Shown here one piece after another: positions 32,344 to 41,131 of a stretch of DNA of 64,000 nt (within the stretch, counting starts at the first letter, position 1; each line of letters opens with the position of its first letter). The DNA comes from Halobacillus sp. A5 (GTDB lineage Bacteria > Bacillota > Bacilli > Bacillales > Halobacillaceae), in the NCBI RefSeq assembly GCF_024189315.1, contig NZ_JAIZEO010000002.1:679061-743060 (forward strand), in the 5' to 3' direction. The notes under the pieces are model-generated. The model was not told the DNA's origin. It saw nothing but the letters and a program-made list of their open reading frames with translations, and ran no database searches. The translations under genes and the position numbers were made by a program.

Positions 32344-33345
32344 ATGTTTGCGCGAGATATTGGAATTGATTTAGGTACAGCGAACGTACTTATACACGTT
32401 AAAGGTAAAGGCATTGTATTGAACGAGCCGTCAGTTGTAGCGATGGACCGCAATAGCGGCAAGGTTCTCGAGGTGGGAGAAGCTGCCCGTCGCATGGTGG
32501 GACGTACACCCGGGAACATTGAAGCTTTGCGTCCGCTTAAAGACGGAGTAATCGCAGATTTTGACGTGACGGAAGCGATGCTTCGTCATTTTATTCAAAA
32601 AACAAATGTAAAGGGTTTTCTCTCGAAGCCGCGTATGCTGATTTGCTGCCCGACGAACATTACGAAAGTGGAGCAGAAAGCGATTCGTGAAGCAGCGGAG
32701 AAATCCGGCGGAAAAAAAATCTATCTTGAAGAAGAGCCTAAAGTAGCAGCAATTGGAGCGGGCATGGATATTTTCCAGCCGAGTGGGAATATGGTCGTAG
32801 ATATCGGCGGAGGAACGACAGATGTTGCCGTGCTTTCGATGGGGGATATCGTAACCGCTTCATCTATCAAAATGGCCGGAGATAAGTTCGACGCCGAAAT
32901 TCTGCAATACATTAAGAAGACTTACAAGCTCCTCATTGGTGAGCGGACTGCAGAGAACATAAAGGTAGAGGTCGCTACCGTATTTAAAGGCTCCCGCAGC
33001 GAAGAGATCGAGATCCGCGGCCGTGACATGGTGTCTGGACTGCCGCGTACGATTACGGTAAATTCCGAAGAGATCGAAGTCGCACTCCGTGAGCCGGTTC
33101 AAACCATTACACAAGCAGCCAAGCAGGTTCTTGAGCGCACACCGCCTGAGCTTTCTGCGGACATTATTGACCGCGGAGTCATTATGACAGGTGGAGGCGC
33201 GCTTTTGCATGGAATTGACCAGCTGCTGGCAGAAGAATTAAAGGTTCCTGTCTTTGTAGCTGAGGATCCAATGGATTGTGTAGCCAAGGGGACAGGCATC
33301 ATGCTTGAGAATATCGACAAGGTCACTCGTAATAAAATTGGCTAA
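32344..33345 (+). CDS. mbl: MreB-like cell-shape protein Mbl
   Basis: 333-residue bacterial actin. Phosphate loop 1 IGIDLGTANVLIHVKGKG near 6-23, VDIGGGTTDVAVLS near 156-169 and MTGGGALLHGID near 279-290. Directs lateral-wall synthesis. Located between spoIIID and flhO as in B. subtilis, which distinguishes Mbl from MreB and MreBH. AGGGAGG precedes ATG 32344. Confidence 0.94.
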   Translation: MFARDIGIDLGTANVLIHVKGKGIVLNEPSVVAMDRNSGKVLEVGEAARRMVGRTPGNIEALRPLKDGVIADFDVTEAMLRHFIQKTNVKGFLSKPRMLICCPTNITKVEQKAIREAAEKSGGKKIYLEEEPKVAAIGAGMDIFQPSGNMVVDIGGGTTDVAVLSMGDIVTASSIKMAGDKFDAEILQYIKKTYKLLIGERTAENIKVEVATVFKGSRSEEIEIRGRDMVSGLPRTITVNSEEIEVALREPVQTITQAAKQVLERTPPELSADIIDRGVIMTGGGALLHGIDQLLAEELKVPVFVAEDPMDCVAKGTGIMLENIDKVTRNKIG

Positions 33346-33360
33346 GAAGGAGCGATCGTC

Positions 33361-34188
33361 TTGCTGAGAGGATTCAATACGGCTGCATCAGGAATGATAG
33401 CCAACCAGCGCATGCAGGAAACCCTATCGAACAACATAGCAAACTCAGACACGCCGGGATATAAGGCAGATCAAGGAACAATGAGAGCATTTCCAGAGTT
33501 ATTGCTGCAGCAAATGGGCGGGGAAACGATTCCGACGAGCAATGGATGCTTAACCCTCCCGACACAGAAGGAGCTTGGATCCCTGAACACAGGTGTTTAT
33601 ATGCAGGAGGCCGTACCTGAATTTTCTCAGGGCGATTTAAGGGAGACAGGCAGCGGGACGGACCTGGCTCTCTTAAATGGTGATTTACCTGACGAAGAAG
33701 GCTTTCTCTTTTTTAATGTACAAAATGCGGACGGCGAAGTCAGGCAGACGCGTAACGGGAATTTCACCGTCGATGGTGATGGATTCCTAACGACGAACCA
33801 GGGCCATTACGTGCTTGATAACGACGGTGAGCCGATCCAGACCGATGGCATGGAGTTTACTGCTCAGGAAGACGGTACGCTTGAAATCGGCGGTGAAGAG
33901 GTGGAGCTCGGCCTGTCTTATTCCGCAAACGCGTCTGATATGGTAAAAGAAGGCGATGACCTGTACACACCCGGTGAGGATGCAGACCCTGTTGAAAATG
34001 CACGGGACATCGACGGTGTGAATTTTGAAATTAGACAGAACAACCTGGAAGGATCGAATGTGGACCCATCCAGAACAATGACGGAAATGATGAATACATA
34101 CCGAACGTTTGAAATGAACCAGCGGGCGTTAAAGGCTTATGACCAGAGCATGCAGAAAACCGTCAACGACGTTGGTAAACTAGGATAG
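33361..34188 (+). CDS. flhO: Flagellar hook-basal body protein FlhO
   Basis: 275-residue rod/hook-family protein. The N-terminal flagellar rod motif LSNNIANSDTPGYKAD (about 22-37) and the C-terminal NLEGSNVDPSRTMTEMMNTYR-type motif (about 225-245) are diagnostic. Start is TTG 33361 after AAGAAGGAG. With flhP it forms the distal rod of the flagellum. The sequence is strongly acidic. Confidence 0.92.
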   Translation: MLRGFNTAASGMIANQRMQETLSNNIANSDTPGYKADQGTMRAFPELLLQQMGGETIPTSNGCLTLPTQKELGSLNTGVYMQEAVPEFSQGDLRETGSGTDLALLNGDLPDEEGFLFFNVQNADGEVRQTRNGNFTVDGDGFLTTNQGHYVLDNDGEPIQTDGMEFTAQEDGTLEIGGEEVELGLSYSANASDMVKEGDDLYTPGEDADPVENARDIDGVNFEIRQNNLEGSNVDPSRTMTEMMNTYRTFEMNQRALKAYDQSMQKTVNDVGKLG

Positions 34189-34204
34189 CAGGGGGGATTA
34201 GACT

Positions 34205-35023
34205 ATGAATCTATCTATGCTGCAAGCTTCAAATACGATGGGACAGCTTCATCACAAGCTTGATTTAATCGGTAACAACATGTCGAATATGAATACCCCT
34301 GGTTATAAAGGCCGTGAAGCGAACTTCGCTTCTCTGCTGTCCCAGCAGGTCAATAACCAGTCGGACGAAGAAGCGGAAGTGAACCGCTTAACGCCGGACG
34401 GTATTCGTGTGGGATCCGGTGCAAAGCTGGCTCATACGAATATGGATTTAACGCAGGGCACGATGCAGGAAACGGACCGCGGGTTAGATATTGCTTTACT
34501 TGAGGACAATCATTTGTTTCAATTGCAAGTAGATACAGAAGATGGCCCCCAAACGCAGTACACCCGCGCTGGGAATTTTTACTTAAGCCCGACGGAAAAT
34601 GATGAAGTTATGCTGACCGATTCAAATGGACGGCCTGTTCTTGATGAAAATGAAGAGCAGCTGACGTTTGCTGATAATATGGAAGACATTAATGTCCGCG
34701 AAGACGGCGCCATCATGGTGACCCGCGGAGGTGTTGAGGAAGCGGAAGGTCAGCTCGGTATTGTCGAAGCAGTACGACCGCGTATGCTTGAAGCGGCTGG
34801 TGAAAATCGGTTCCGTCTTCCAGAAGGAGCAGAAGCCGCAGCAGATGAAATTCTAATCGGCGCTGAAGCTCAAGTTCAATCCGGCCGGCTTGAATCATCC
34901 AATGTGGACTTAGCAAAGCAGATGACCGATATGCAGAACGCACAGCGTGCTTATGAATTCAATTCACGCTCTATTTCTACAGGGGACGAAATGATGGGGC
35001 TTGTGAATCAACTAAGATCTTAA
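34205..35023 (+). CDS. flhP: Flagellar hook-basal body protein FlhP
   Basis: 272 residues, paralogue of the preceding gene. LIGNNMSNMNTPGYKGREAN near 22-41 and SGRLESSNVDLAKQMTDMQ near the C-terminus. GGGGGG(A) precedes ATG 34205. The pair sits directly downstream of mbl as in B. subtilis. Confidence 0.92.
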   Translation: MNLSMLQASNTMGQLHHKLDLIGNNMSNMNTPGYKGREANFASLLSQQVNNQSDEEAEVNRLTPDGIRVGSGAKLAHTNMDLTQGTMQETDRGLDIALLEDNHLFQLQVDTEDGPQTQYTRAGNFYLSPTENDEVMLTDSNGRPVLDENEEQLTFADNMEDINVREDGAIMVTRGGVEEAEGQLGIVEAVRPRMLEAAGENRFRLPEGAEAAADEILIGAEAQVQSGRLESSNVDLAKQMTDMQNAQRAYEFNSRSISTGDEMMGLVNQLRS

Positions 35024-35045
35024 TAAGGGTAAGGAGAAGCATTCC

Positions 35046-35318
35046 ATGGCAACAGAGGAAAAGAACGTAAAGAAAGAACAGCATCGTAAACCACAACAAA
35101 AGAAAAAAGATAAAAAGCCAAAAGAAAAGCGCGCGGCCAATGCCCGCCGTCGTGTGCTTCCGATCTGGCTTCGAATTCTCATTGTTCTCGTACTCAGTGT
35201 GCTGGCGCTGGCCATTGGCCTTATGATCGGCTACGGCGTCCTTGGAGACGGCGATCCGCTTGACGCACTCAGCTGGTCAACCTGGCAGCAGATTATCGAT
35301 ATTGTCACAGGTGATTAA
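35046..35318 (+). CDS. epuA: EpuA-like small membrane protein (annotated as RNA polymerase subunit beta in many genomes)
   Basis: 90 residues: a lysine-rich N-terminus (residues 5-38), one transmembrane helix (WLRILIVLVLSVLALAIGLM), and a short GDGDPLDALSWSTWQQIIDIVTGD tail typical of the EpuA family. The common database name is misleading as nothing suggests an RNA polymerase role. AAGGAGAAG precedes ATG 35046. Confidence 0.8.
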   Translation: MATEEKNVKKEQHRKPQQKKKDKKPKEKRAANARRRVLPIWLRILIVLVLSVLALAIGLMIGYGVLGDGDPLDALSWSTWQQIIDIVTGD

Positions 35319-35366
35319 AGGCTGTACTTTCTACTATATATGAAAGGACAACCTGTTTTATGAACG

Positions 35367-35400
35367 CACGAGCTCTTTAATAAGAGCTCGTGTTTTTTTA
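35367..35400 (+). terminator. Rho-independent terminator after epuA
   Basis: CACGAGCTCTT pairs perfectly with AAGAGCTCGTG, followed by seven T. Confidence 0.92.
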
Positions 35401-35489
35401 GTTAAAGCCAATCCAGAGGTTTCCCCGTCTCCCTTTTGTGGAACTATTCAGTAATAGAAAAAAGGAGCAACAGGGGAGGGACGTCTACG

Positions 35490-36818
35490 TTGAAAACAGA
35501 AGTATTTATAGCTGGTGGAGGCGTAGGCGGTCTCGCACTTGCGACAAAGCTCGCGAGCCGTGGTGTACACGTGACGATTGCGGAGCAGCTGAAATCCAAA
35601 TCCCATGCGTACAAGGGCGAGCTGCTGCAGCCGAAGACACTCGCGATCCTTGACCGCCTCGGCGTTCTTGATCCTATTGAAGCAAGCGGACACATCATCG
35701 ACCAGCTCCGGTTTCTCGAAATTAACCGCTGTTCAAACGATACACCCGAGCCGCTGCAGCTGACCGAACTGAACTACAGCCGCGTCGCCAGCCGATATGA
35801 TCATGCGCTCATGGTGCCGCACGAGACGACGAAGGATATACTTCGGGAAAAAGGTCAGGAGTATGAAGAATTTTTCCATTACCTGCCCGGCGCTCGTTTT
35901 CTCGGATTTGAAAAAGGGATGGCCAAGGTGCGTCATCAGAAGAAAATTTTCAACATTGAAGCACAGGTATACATCGGGGCAGAGGGGCGTACTTCGCCGA
36001 CAAGGGACGCCATGAACGTCAGTGTCCAACGAAAGGATTATAACCACCACTTCTTAACCGTGACCATTCCACGGCCTGAGACTTTCACGAAAGGAAAGAT
36101 TATTACGACGGCCAGCTGCTTTCTCGGCTTGTTTCCACTGCCGGATAATGAAGTGCGCACAGTGTACCTCATTAAAGCCGGCGAGTTTAAAAGAATGAAA
36201 GAGAAGGGACTCGAGCCTCTCTATAAAGCTTACGACGAGCTTGAACCGGAGCTTGCGGAAACGGTGAAATCGCTCGATGACTGGCGGCAGATCCAGCTGA
36301 TGATCCCGTATACGTATCACGTCGACCGCTACTATTCCGGGAATCTCGCTTTAATCGGCGATGCCGCGCACACTGTACACCCGATGGCCGGCGAAGGCAT
36401 GAATCTCGCCATCCAGGACGCCGATGTGCTCGGTGAGCTGCTTGCCTGGTGCAGGGAAGAAGGCAGACCGTTTCATGAGAACCTCCATTATTATGAAGAC
36501 GTCCGTAAACCGCGTGTTTCATTTTTACTTACCTTAAGCCACATGTCAGCTCTCGTCTATTCATTTCCGAACCCATGGTGGCGGAAGCTGAGGATGCGGG
36601 CCGTCCAGCGGATTTACGATGATGACCAGCTTCACGTCAAGCAGATGCTCAATATTTCAGGCCTTGGCCGATGGAATTTTTCACTAGTTGACCGTGCGAT
36701 TCAGGGGAGTGTCCTTCCTGTCCGTTCGAAGCAGATTAGTGATCACAGACAGCAGCAGAAGCTGTTTAGCGAAGCGGAAGATTATCCGTGGAGATATGAA
36801 CAAAAAGGGAAGGTGTAA
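35490..36818 (+). CDS. FAD-dependent aromatic-hydroxylase-like oxidoreductase
   Basis: 442 residues from TTG 35490, which follows AGGGGAGGG; the longer frame from 35436 crosses this site. The FAD dinucleotide fold starts at FIAGGGVGG (6-14). The second FAD motif LIGDAAHTVHPMAGEGMNLAIQDA is at about 290-312, the pattern of UbiH/PHBH-type flavin monooxygenases. Substrate unknown. It ends 2 bp before a methyltransferase gene, so the two probably modify the same small molecule, for instance a quinone or aromatic polyketide. Not part of the conserved flhP-epuA-fabZ backbone. Confidence 0.85.
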   Translation: MKTEVFIAGGGVGGLALATKLASRGVHVTIAEQLKSKSHAYKGELLQPKTLAILDRLGVLDPIEASGHIIDQLRFLEINRCSNDTPEPLQLTELNYSRVASRYDHALMVPHETTKDILREKGQEYEEFFHYLPGARFLGFEKGMAKVRHQKKIFNIEAQVYIGAEGRTSPTRDAMNVSVQRKDYNHHFLTVTIPRPETFTKGKIITTASCFLGLFPLPDNEVRTVYLIKAGEFKRMKEKGLEPLYKAYDELEPELAETVKSLDDWRQIQLMIPYTYHVDRYYSGNLALIGDAAHTVHPMAGEGMNLAIQDADVLGELLAWCREEGRPFHENLHYYEDVRKPRVSFLLTLSHMSALVYSFPNPWWRKLRMRAVQRIYDDDQLHVKQMLNISGLGRWNFSLVDRAIQGSVLPVRSKQISDHRQQQKLFSEAEDYPWRYEQKGKV

Positions 36819-36820
36819 GT

Positions 36821-37906
36821 ATGAATGAATGGGTTAATGCGATGCAGGCACGTAAATGGATGAAGAAGAACGAATCCTTTTTACCGGTCTGGCACGCTTA
36901 TGTCGGGTCAGAACTGCAATTGTTCGATCAATTTAAACAAGCACGCACCGTGGAATCAGTAAGTGAAGAAACTGGGTATCCTGTTGATCTGCTGACTTCA
37001 TGGGTCCGCGTAGGAGTGGCCGTTAAACACATGAAGCGCCGTCCGAACCAGACTTTTCGTACTTCAAAAAAACGCTGCGCATCAATTGTCGGCAACAACG
37101 CATCCCCCGGGGTTAAAGCACTTTTAAAAGAAATTATGGAGCTCCACATGCCAACCCTGCTGAACTACCCTGAATACATGAGATCACAGAGCAGGGCAAG
37201 GTTCGACCATGAACTTCACGGGGAAGTCGTCGCCGAAACGTCCGCTCTCCTCGAGCACTTCGCCATTAAGAAAATTAAAAAAATGATCCGCGACCGCAAC
37301 GTAAAAAGCATCGTCGATCTGGGCTGCGGCCACGGCGGCTACCTGCGCAAACTGGCGGACGATCATCCGGACGTGCAAATGACCGGTGTCGACATTAATA
37401 AAAATGTGATCGTCCGTGCCCGTGAAGAATCGGCGGCTTACCCGAATATCAGTTTCGAAGTCGGCGACATTAACGCGTGGACTCCGGAGGAAGGAAGAAG
37501 TGACGTCATCCTGCTGCATAACATTTTTCATTACATTCATCCCAATTTGCGCATGGGGCTCCTCGATCATTTGAACAGCTACGTGGCAAGGGACGGACTC
37601 ATTTCTGTCATTACCCCGTTAAGCGAAACCGAGCACGGCGAGGCTTTTTCTTCAGCTTTCAACAGCTTTTTCGTCGCCCATTCAAACTTATTTGCTCTCC
37701 CGAATAAGCTTCAGCTGCAGGACATCTCTCAATCCTGCCAGTTCGAAATGTTCGATCTCGATCCGATTATTAAGGAAGGATCGTGGTTTACCTTCTGGCT
37801 CAGCCCGAGCGTTCATATTAAAAACCTCCACCAGAGAACCGGCACCGATGACCACGACCAGACGATTACAGGGCAGAACCAGCCCCAGCTGACGCAGACT
37901 TCATAG
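36821..37906 (+). CDS. SAM-dependent methyltransferase
   Basis: 361 residues. Residues 20-95 resemble the winged-helix dimerisation domain of plant-type O-methyltransferases, and the class I SAM motif is VDLGCGHGG at 165-173, with TGVDINK near 183. A polar H/Q/T-rich tail ends the protein. GGGAAGGTG precedes ATG 36821. Coupled to the preceding flavin monooxygenase; O- or C-methylation of the hydroxylated product is an inference. Confidence 0.85.
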   Translation: MNEWVNAMQARKWMKKNESFLPVWHAYVGSELQLFDQFKQARTVESVSEETGYPVDLLTSWVRVGVAVKHMKRRPNQTFRTSKKRCASIVGNNASPGVKALLKEIMELHMPTLLNYPEYMRSQSRARFDHELHGEVVAETSALLEHFAIKKIKKMIRDRNVKSIVDLGCGHGGYLRKLADDHPDVQMTGVDINKNVIVRAREESAAYPNISFEVGDINAWTPEEGRSDVILLHNIFHYIHPNLRMGLLDHLNSYVARDGLISVITPLSETEHGEAFSSAFNSFFVAHSNLFALPNKLQLQDISQSCQFEMFDLDPIIKEGSWFTFWLSPSVHIKNLHQRTGTDDHDQTITGQNQPQLTQTS

Positions 37907-37912
37907 AAAAAA

Positions 37913-37937
37913 ACCGTCACCCCAAGCAGGTGACGGA
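37913..37937. terminator. Bidirectional terminator between convergent genes
   Basis: CCGTCACC pairs with GGTGACGG. A run of seven A before the stem gives U residues for the - strand gene, and ATTTCG follows on the + strand. Confidence 0.75.
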
Positions 37938-37942
37938 TTTCG

Positions 37943-38089
37943 TTATGGCTTTCTTCGTCCTTTAATGACTTTCATGATAATAATAATCGCTGCAACTATC
38001 AGTAACAAGTTAATGAGACCGCCGGCAATGTCGAGAACCAGACCAAGCAGCCAGATGATAAGTATAACGACAACAATAGTCCAAAGCAT
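37943..38089 (-). CDS. Lmo0937-family small membrane protein
   Basis: 48 residues encoded on the - strand, missed by length cut-offs. The peptide starts MLWTIVVVVILIIWLLGLVL, continues with DIAGGLINLLLIVAAIIIIM and ends KVIKGRRKP. Two hydrophobic helices flank an AGG turn, the pattern of the Lmo0937 family of Firmicutes. AAAAGGAGGTTGAC precedes the ATG, a strong ribosome binding site. Function unknown; relatives respond to envelope or general stress. Confidence 0.85.
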   Translation of the reverse strand: MLWTIVVVILIIWLLGLVLDIAGGLINLLLIVAAIIIIMKVIKGRRKP

Positions 38090-38219
38090 AATCAGTCAAC
38101 CTCCTTTTAATGTTAGATTTCCTTGCAAAGCTTACGTAAAACCTTTTTACGAAAAAATTTTGTCCAAATGAGTCGATACCTTTATAATAGGAGTAGTTTG
38201 TACGGAAAGGAGCCAAACT

Positions 38220-38642
38220 ATGCTGGACATACAAGAAATTAAAGAAATCATCCCGCACCGCTACCCATTCCTTCTCATCGATCAAGTCGAAGAAATCGAA
38301 GAGGGCAGGCGTGCGGTCGCTTACAAGAACGTCACCGTAAACGAACCATTCTTTCAGGGACACTTCCCCAACTACCCAGTTATGCCGGGAGTGCTGATTA
38401 CAGAAGCCCTTGCCCAAACCGGCGCTGTAGCCATGCTGAAAAAGGAAGAAAACCAGGGCAAGCTTGCCTTTTTTACGGGAATCGACAAATGCCGCTTCAA
38501 GCGCCAGGTTAAGCCGGGAGACCGCCTTAAGCTTGAAGTTGAAATCGTACGTCTGAAAGGACCGATGGGCAAAGGAAAAGCTACCGCAACCGTTGACGGA
38601 GAAGTCGCCTGCGAAGCGGAAATCATGTTCGCCCTTAAATAA
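38220..38642 (+). CDS. fabZ: 3-hydroxyacyl-[ACP] dehydratase FabZ
   Basis: 140-residue hot-dog-fold enzyme of fatty-acid elongation. The catalytic His is in [13 protein letters not shown] (about 12-24) and the Glu in [20 protein letters not shown] (about 48-67). GAAAGGAG precedes ATG 38220. Corresponds to B. subtilis ywpB downstream of flhP. Confidence 0.96.
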   Translation: MLDIQEIKEIIPHRYPFLLIDQVEEIEEGRRAVAYKNVTVNEPFFQGHFPNYPVMPGVLITEALAQTGAVAMLKKEENQGKLAFFTGIDKCRFKRQVKPGDRLKLEVEIVRLKGPMGKGKATATVDGEVACEAEIMFALK

Positions 38643-38657
38643 TGGATTCATTCATAA

Positions 38658-38688
38658 AGCCGCCCTCAAAAACCAGGGCGGCTCTTCC
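38658..38688 (+). terminator. Terminator after fabZ
   Basis: AGCCGCCCT pairs with AGGGCGGCT; followed by a pyrimidine-rich stretch with few T. Confidence 0.7.
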
Positions 38689-38795
38689 TATTTCTCAAGT
38701 CAAAAAAGGATCATAAGTCCCATTCTGCCCATGTATACCCATAAATAAAATTGGACACACTAGCAATCGTAAACATAACTATCAAGGAGGAATAC

Positions 38796-39029
38796 ATGAT
38801 GAAAAATGCTTTACTTAAACTACTCATCGCAATGTTAGCTGTGTCTGTACTTGGAGCCTGCGCTCAGGAAGAGGAGCCGGCCGAGGAGGAAAGCACGGAA
38901 GAAGAAGGTAACATGGAAGAAGAAGAGCAGATGGAAGAAGATGAAGAGGATATGAAAGAAGACGAGGAAAAAATGGAAGAGGACGAAGAAACTAACGAAG
39001 ATACAATGGAAGAAGACGAAGAAGAGTAA
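38796..39029 (+). CDS. Highly acidic small lipoprotein
   Basis: 77 residues. A signal peptide with lipobox VLGAC ends near residue 23, and the remaining 50 residues are almost only E, D, K and M in repeats such as MEEDEE. Predicted to be a lipid-anchored, negatively charged tether on the outer membrane face; no enzymatic domain. AAGGAGG precedes ATG 38796. Not assigned to a known family. Confidence 0.75.
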   Translation: MMKNALLKLLIAMLAVSVLGACAQEEEPAEEESTEEEGNMEEEEQMEEDEEDMKEDEEKMEEDEETNEDTMEEDEEE

Positions 39030-39052
39030 TATTCTCTTATGTACCGCCGCTC

Positions 39053-39255
39053 CTACTCAGGGAAGCGGCTCTTTTTATGTTCCCTCAACCTGGGTTCCTG
39101 CACAATTACAGCAACCGCCACCGCAGACAGCCCGCCCATAATGAAGAACGGTACGACCTACACTAGCCGATTAAACCACTCAACGATAAACAAACCAATC
39201 CTGCGTAGAAAAGAACCACACCGAACAGCGCCAGCCCCTTTGACATCCGCGTCAT
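39053..39255 (-). pseudogene. Possible decayed two-helix membrane protein gene
   Basis: Reading the - strand from ATG 39255, the peptide MTRMSKGLALFGVVLFYAGL is followed by VCLSLSGLIG and TAG. In another frame right after this comes a second hydrophobic stretch, VVPFFIMGGLSAVAVAVIVQ, then a basic end and TAG at 39053. Together they look like a two-helix protein broken by a stop and a frameshift. The 3' end overlaps a + strand hairpin (about 39043-39075) that may terminate the acidic lipoprotein gene. This could be chance. Confidence 0.3.
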
Positions 39256-39321
39256 GCGTCCCCCGACTTTTTTTAAAAAAGACTAGACGGCCCAAAGCAA
39301 ATACCGCCGCCTAGTTCTTAT

Positions 39322-39501
39322 TTACCCTTTTACATCAATTTGACTCCCCTTTGTCGGGTGAGGAGCCGAATCAGACAGCATCTCAACCATCTGACTGCCC
39401 TGCTGTTCAGCATGACTCTTGGCCTGATTCATCACCGCCAGTGTGGACTGCTGCTTCACATTCGCCTGACTCATCGCCATCGACGTCTTCGCTACATCCA
39501 T
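39322..39501 (-). CDS. YjfB-family putative motility protein
   Basis: 59 residues on the - strand, too short for most ORF lists. The peptide begins MDVAKTSMAMSQANVKQQST, contains LAVMNQAKSHAEQQGSQMVEML and ends GSQIDVKG. The SMAMSQxxVKQ pattern and the downstream MxxML are those of the YjfB family, which is under sigma-D motility control in B. subtilis. GGGAAGGGAG lies about 9 nt before the ATG. Fits a motile organism. Confidence 0.82.
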   Translation of the reverse strand: MDVAKTSMAMSQANVKQQSTLAVMNQAKSHAEQQGSQMVEMLSDSAPHPTKGSQIDVKG

Positions 39502-39691
39502 TGGATCACACTCCCTTCCCTTTTACCATCGACGAATTTTAGAAAAAATGAACAACTAAGTCCGGATGATTGTCAATAGAATCTACAATTCGGTAGAATA
39601 GAAGAAAGCCCCCAAATATTTTGCACATAATAAAAAATAGGAGTTTTCCGGTTCGCTATGTGTGGAATAGGGGAAAAAGAGGTGATTTCCG

Positions 39692-40315
39692 ATGAAATAC
39701 AGAACAGCCGAAGACTTAAAACCGTTACTGTTCGACGAAGAAGAGAGAGTCGTCAACCAGATCCCTAGGGAGAAAGTAGACGTGTATGCCTATCTCAACT
39801 ACAACTTTGACAGCACATACGTGCCGGACGACACGATCTACCAGTTCGTCTTTCGCCACTTCTTTAAGCTGGACAATCCCAGCCTCACCAACGAATTCGA
39901 AGAAGAATACTTCAAACTGATGGAAGAGCAGCGCAGCGAAGAACGCCCAAACATCGTTCAGATTACGAAAAACCTTTACAACATCAAGAACCACAAAGGG
40001 AACCCAACGATGCAATTCCCGCTTGCCGCCGCCATGCTGCATGCCATCAATCCTGTGTTCCCGTCCTATGACAGCGACATAGCAAAAGCATTCGACTTCT
40101 CATCTACCTATCACTTATCCGGGTTCGATAAGAAAATGAAACGTTATATGGGACAATACCAGCACGCCTTCAGTACGTACAAAGAACTGCTGGAAGACGA
40201 AGCCGTTCAGCCGCTGATTGTGCATTTCAATGAGAAATTCCCTGACCATCGTGAACTGCCCGAAGTGAAAAAACTAGAACTTATCGTCGGCCAGCTAGGC
40301 CACAGCATGCAGTAA
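39692..40315 (+). CDS. Hypothetical soluble protein, 207 residues
   Basis: Not recognised. AAAAGAGGTG precedes ATG 39692 and codon use is like the neighbours, so it is a real gene. The sequence is soluble, alpha-helical in outline and rich in aromatic and acidic residues (FVFRHFFKLDNPSLTNEFEEEYFKLMEEQ; IVQITKNLYNIKNHKG). No signal peptide, membrane segment or known catalytic motif is visible. Its own terminator and gap indicate a single-gene unit. Confidence 0.75.
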   Translation: MKYRTAEDLKPLLFDEEERVVNQIPREKVDVYAYLNYNFDSTYVPDDTIYQFVFRHFFKLDNPSLTNEFEEEYFKLMEEQRSEERPNIVQITKNLYNIKNHKGNPTMQFPLAAAMLHAINPVFPSYDSDIAKAFDFSSTYHLSGFDKKMKRYMGQYQHAFSTYKELLEDEAVQPLIVHFNEKFPDHRELPEVKKLELIVGQLGHSMQ

Positions 40316-40327
40316 GCATTCCTACAT

Positions 40328-40362
40328 AACCGCAGGCCCCACAAGGCCCGCGGTTATTTTTT
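40328..40362 (+). terminator. Rho-independent terminator after the 207-residue gene
   Basis: AACCGC-GGCC pairs with GGCC-GCGGTT with small internal bulges, followed by ATTTTTT. Confidence 0.75.
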
Positions 40363-40437
40363 ATACTCCCACTTTGCTTTCCCTAACACCACTCTGTCTG
40401 ATCTCTCTCCTAATTTCAATTTTTCTCTTTTTTCTCT

Positions 40438-40508
40438 GTGTACCCGGTACACCATAGCAGCACATTGGTACCGGGTACACCGGCCGTCGATCTCTGTACC
40501 CGGTACCA
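40438..40508. repeat. REP-like triplet upstream of the RAYT gene (locus 5)
   Basis: Cores with centres C, G, C at 40438-40452, 40467-40480 and 40495-40508. The first follows TTTTTTCTCT. The last core ends 44 bp before the transposase ATG and its promoter-like TATACT. Confidence 0.92.
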
Positions 40509-40551
40509 TCCTCAATGTGGTATACTATTAAAAAAATAACGGAGGTGCTCT

Positions 40552-41097
40552 ATGTCCAGAATTAAACGCATTTGGTATCCGGGAGCCACGTATCACATTA
40601 CATCACGAGGCAACCGCAAAGAAAATATTTTTCTCCACGACTACGACCGCATAAGATACCTTAACACCCTTAAATACGTGAACAAAAAATATCCATTTAA
40701 GCTCCACGCGTACTGTCTGATGAGCAATCACATCCATCTGCTCCTTGAAACCAATCAATTCCCCCCAGGTAAAATCCTTCATCTGCTTCACCTCAACTAC
40801 GCCAAATACTTCAATAAAAAGTACGATCACAACGGCCATCTCTTTCAAGGAAGATATCACGCTAAGCTCATTATAGACCGTTATTACTTTATGGACGCGT
40901 TCAGCTACATCCACCTTAACCCATTCCGCGCCAATCTTAATGATCAAGAAGAAATCAACCCCCTATGGTCATCCCACTACTACTACACACACGACGAAAC
41001 AGACAAAATGATTACAAAAGATTTATTCCACTCCTATCTTGGACAAACCCCCTACAAACAATGGTTTGCCAGCAAAAAACTCAAAACCCAACAATAA
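40552..41097 (+). CDS. REP-associated tyrosine transposase (RAYT), Y1_Tnp family
   Basis: 181 residues. The N-terminus RIWYPGATYHITSRGNRKENIF, the HUH pair in YCLMSNHIHLLLET, the NGHLFQGRYHAKLI segment and the C-terminal YIHLNPFRANL are hallmarks of the RAYT branch of the IS200/IS605 single-strand transposases. HUH His residues are at about 60 and 62. It is intact and full-length, with GGAGGTG before ATG 40552. It is not flanked by IS ends but by three GTACC-N-GGTAC palindromes on each side, the arrangement of a REP-RAYT unit. RAYTs are normally single-copy and domesticated. Confidence 0.92.
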   Translation: MSRIKRIWYPGATYHITSRGNRKENIFLHDYDRIRYLNTLKYVNKKYPFKLHAYCLMSNHIHLLLETNQFPPGKILHLLHLNYAKYFNKKYDHNGHLFQGRYHAKLIIDRYYFMDAFSYIHLNPFRANLNDQEEINPLWSSHYYYTHDETDKMITKDLFHSYLGQTPYKQWFASKKLKTQQ

Positions 41098-41131
41098 TAA
41101 CAGTAAAATTGAATTTTATTATTATTTTTTT

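Noticed and set aside
39039..39579. Two + strand frames of 79-91 residues after the acidic lipoprotein
   Set aside because: They are antisense to the YjfB-like gene and to the decayed membrane protein and lack ribosome binding sites.
40552..41097. RAYT gene as an ordinary IS200/IS605 insertion sequence
   Set aside because: No TnpB, no typical IS ends, single copy in the window, RAYT-type N- and C-terminal motifs and flanking REP-like triplets.
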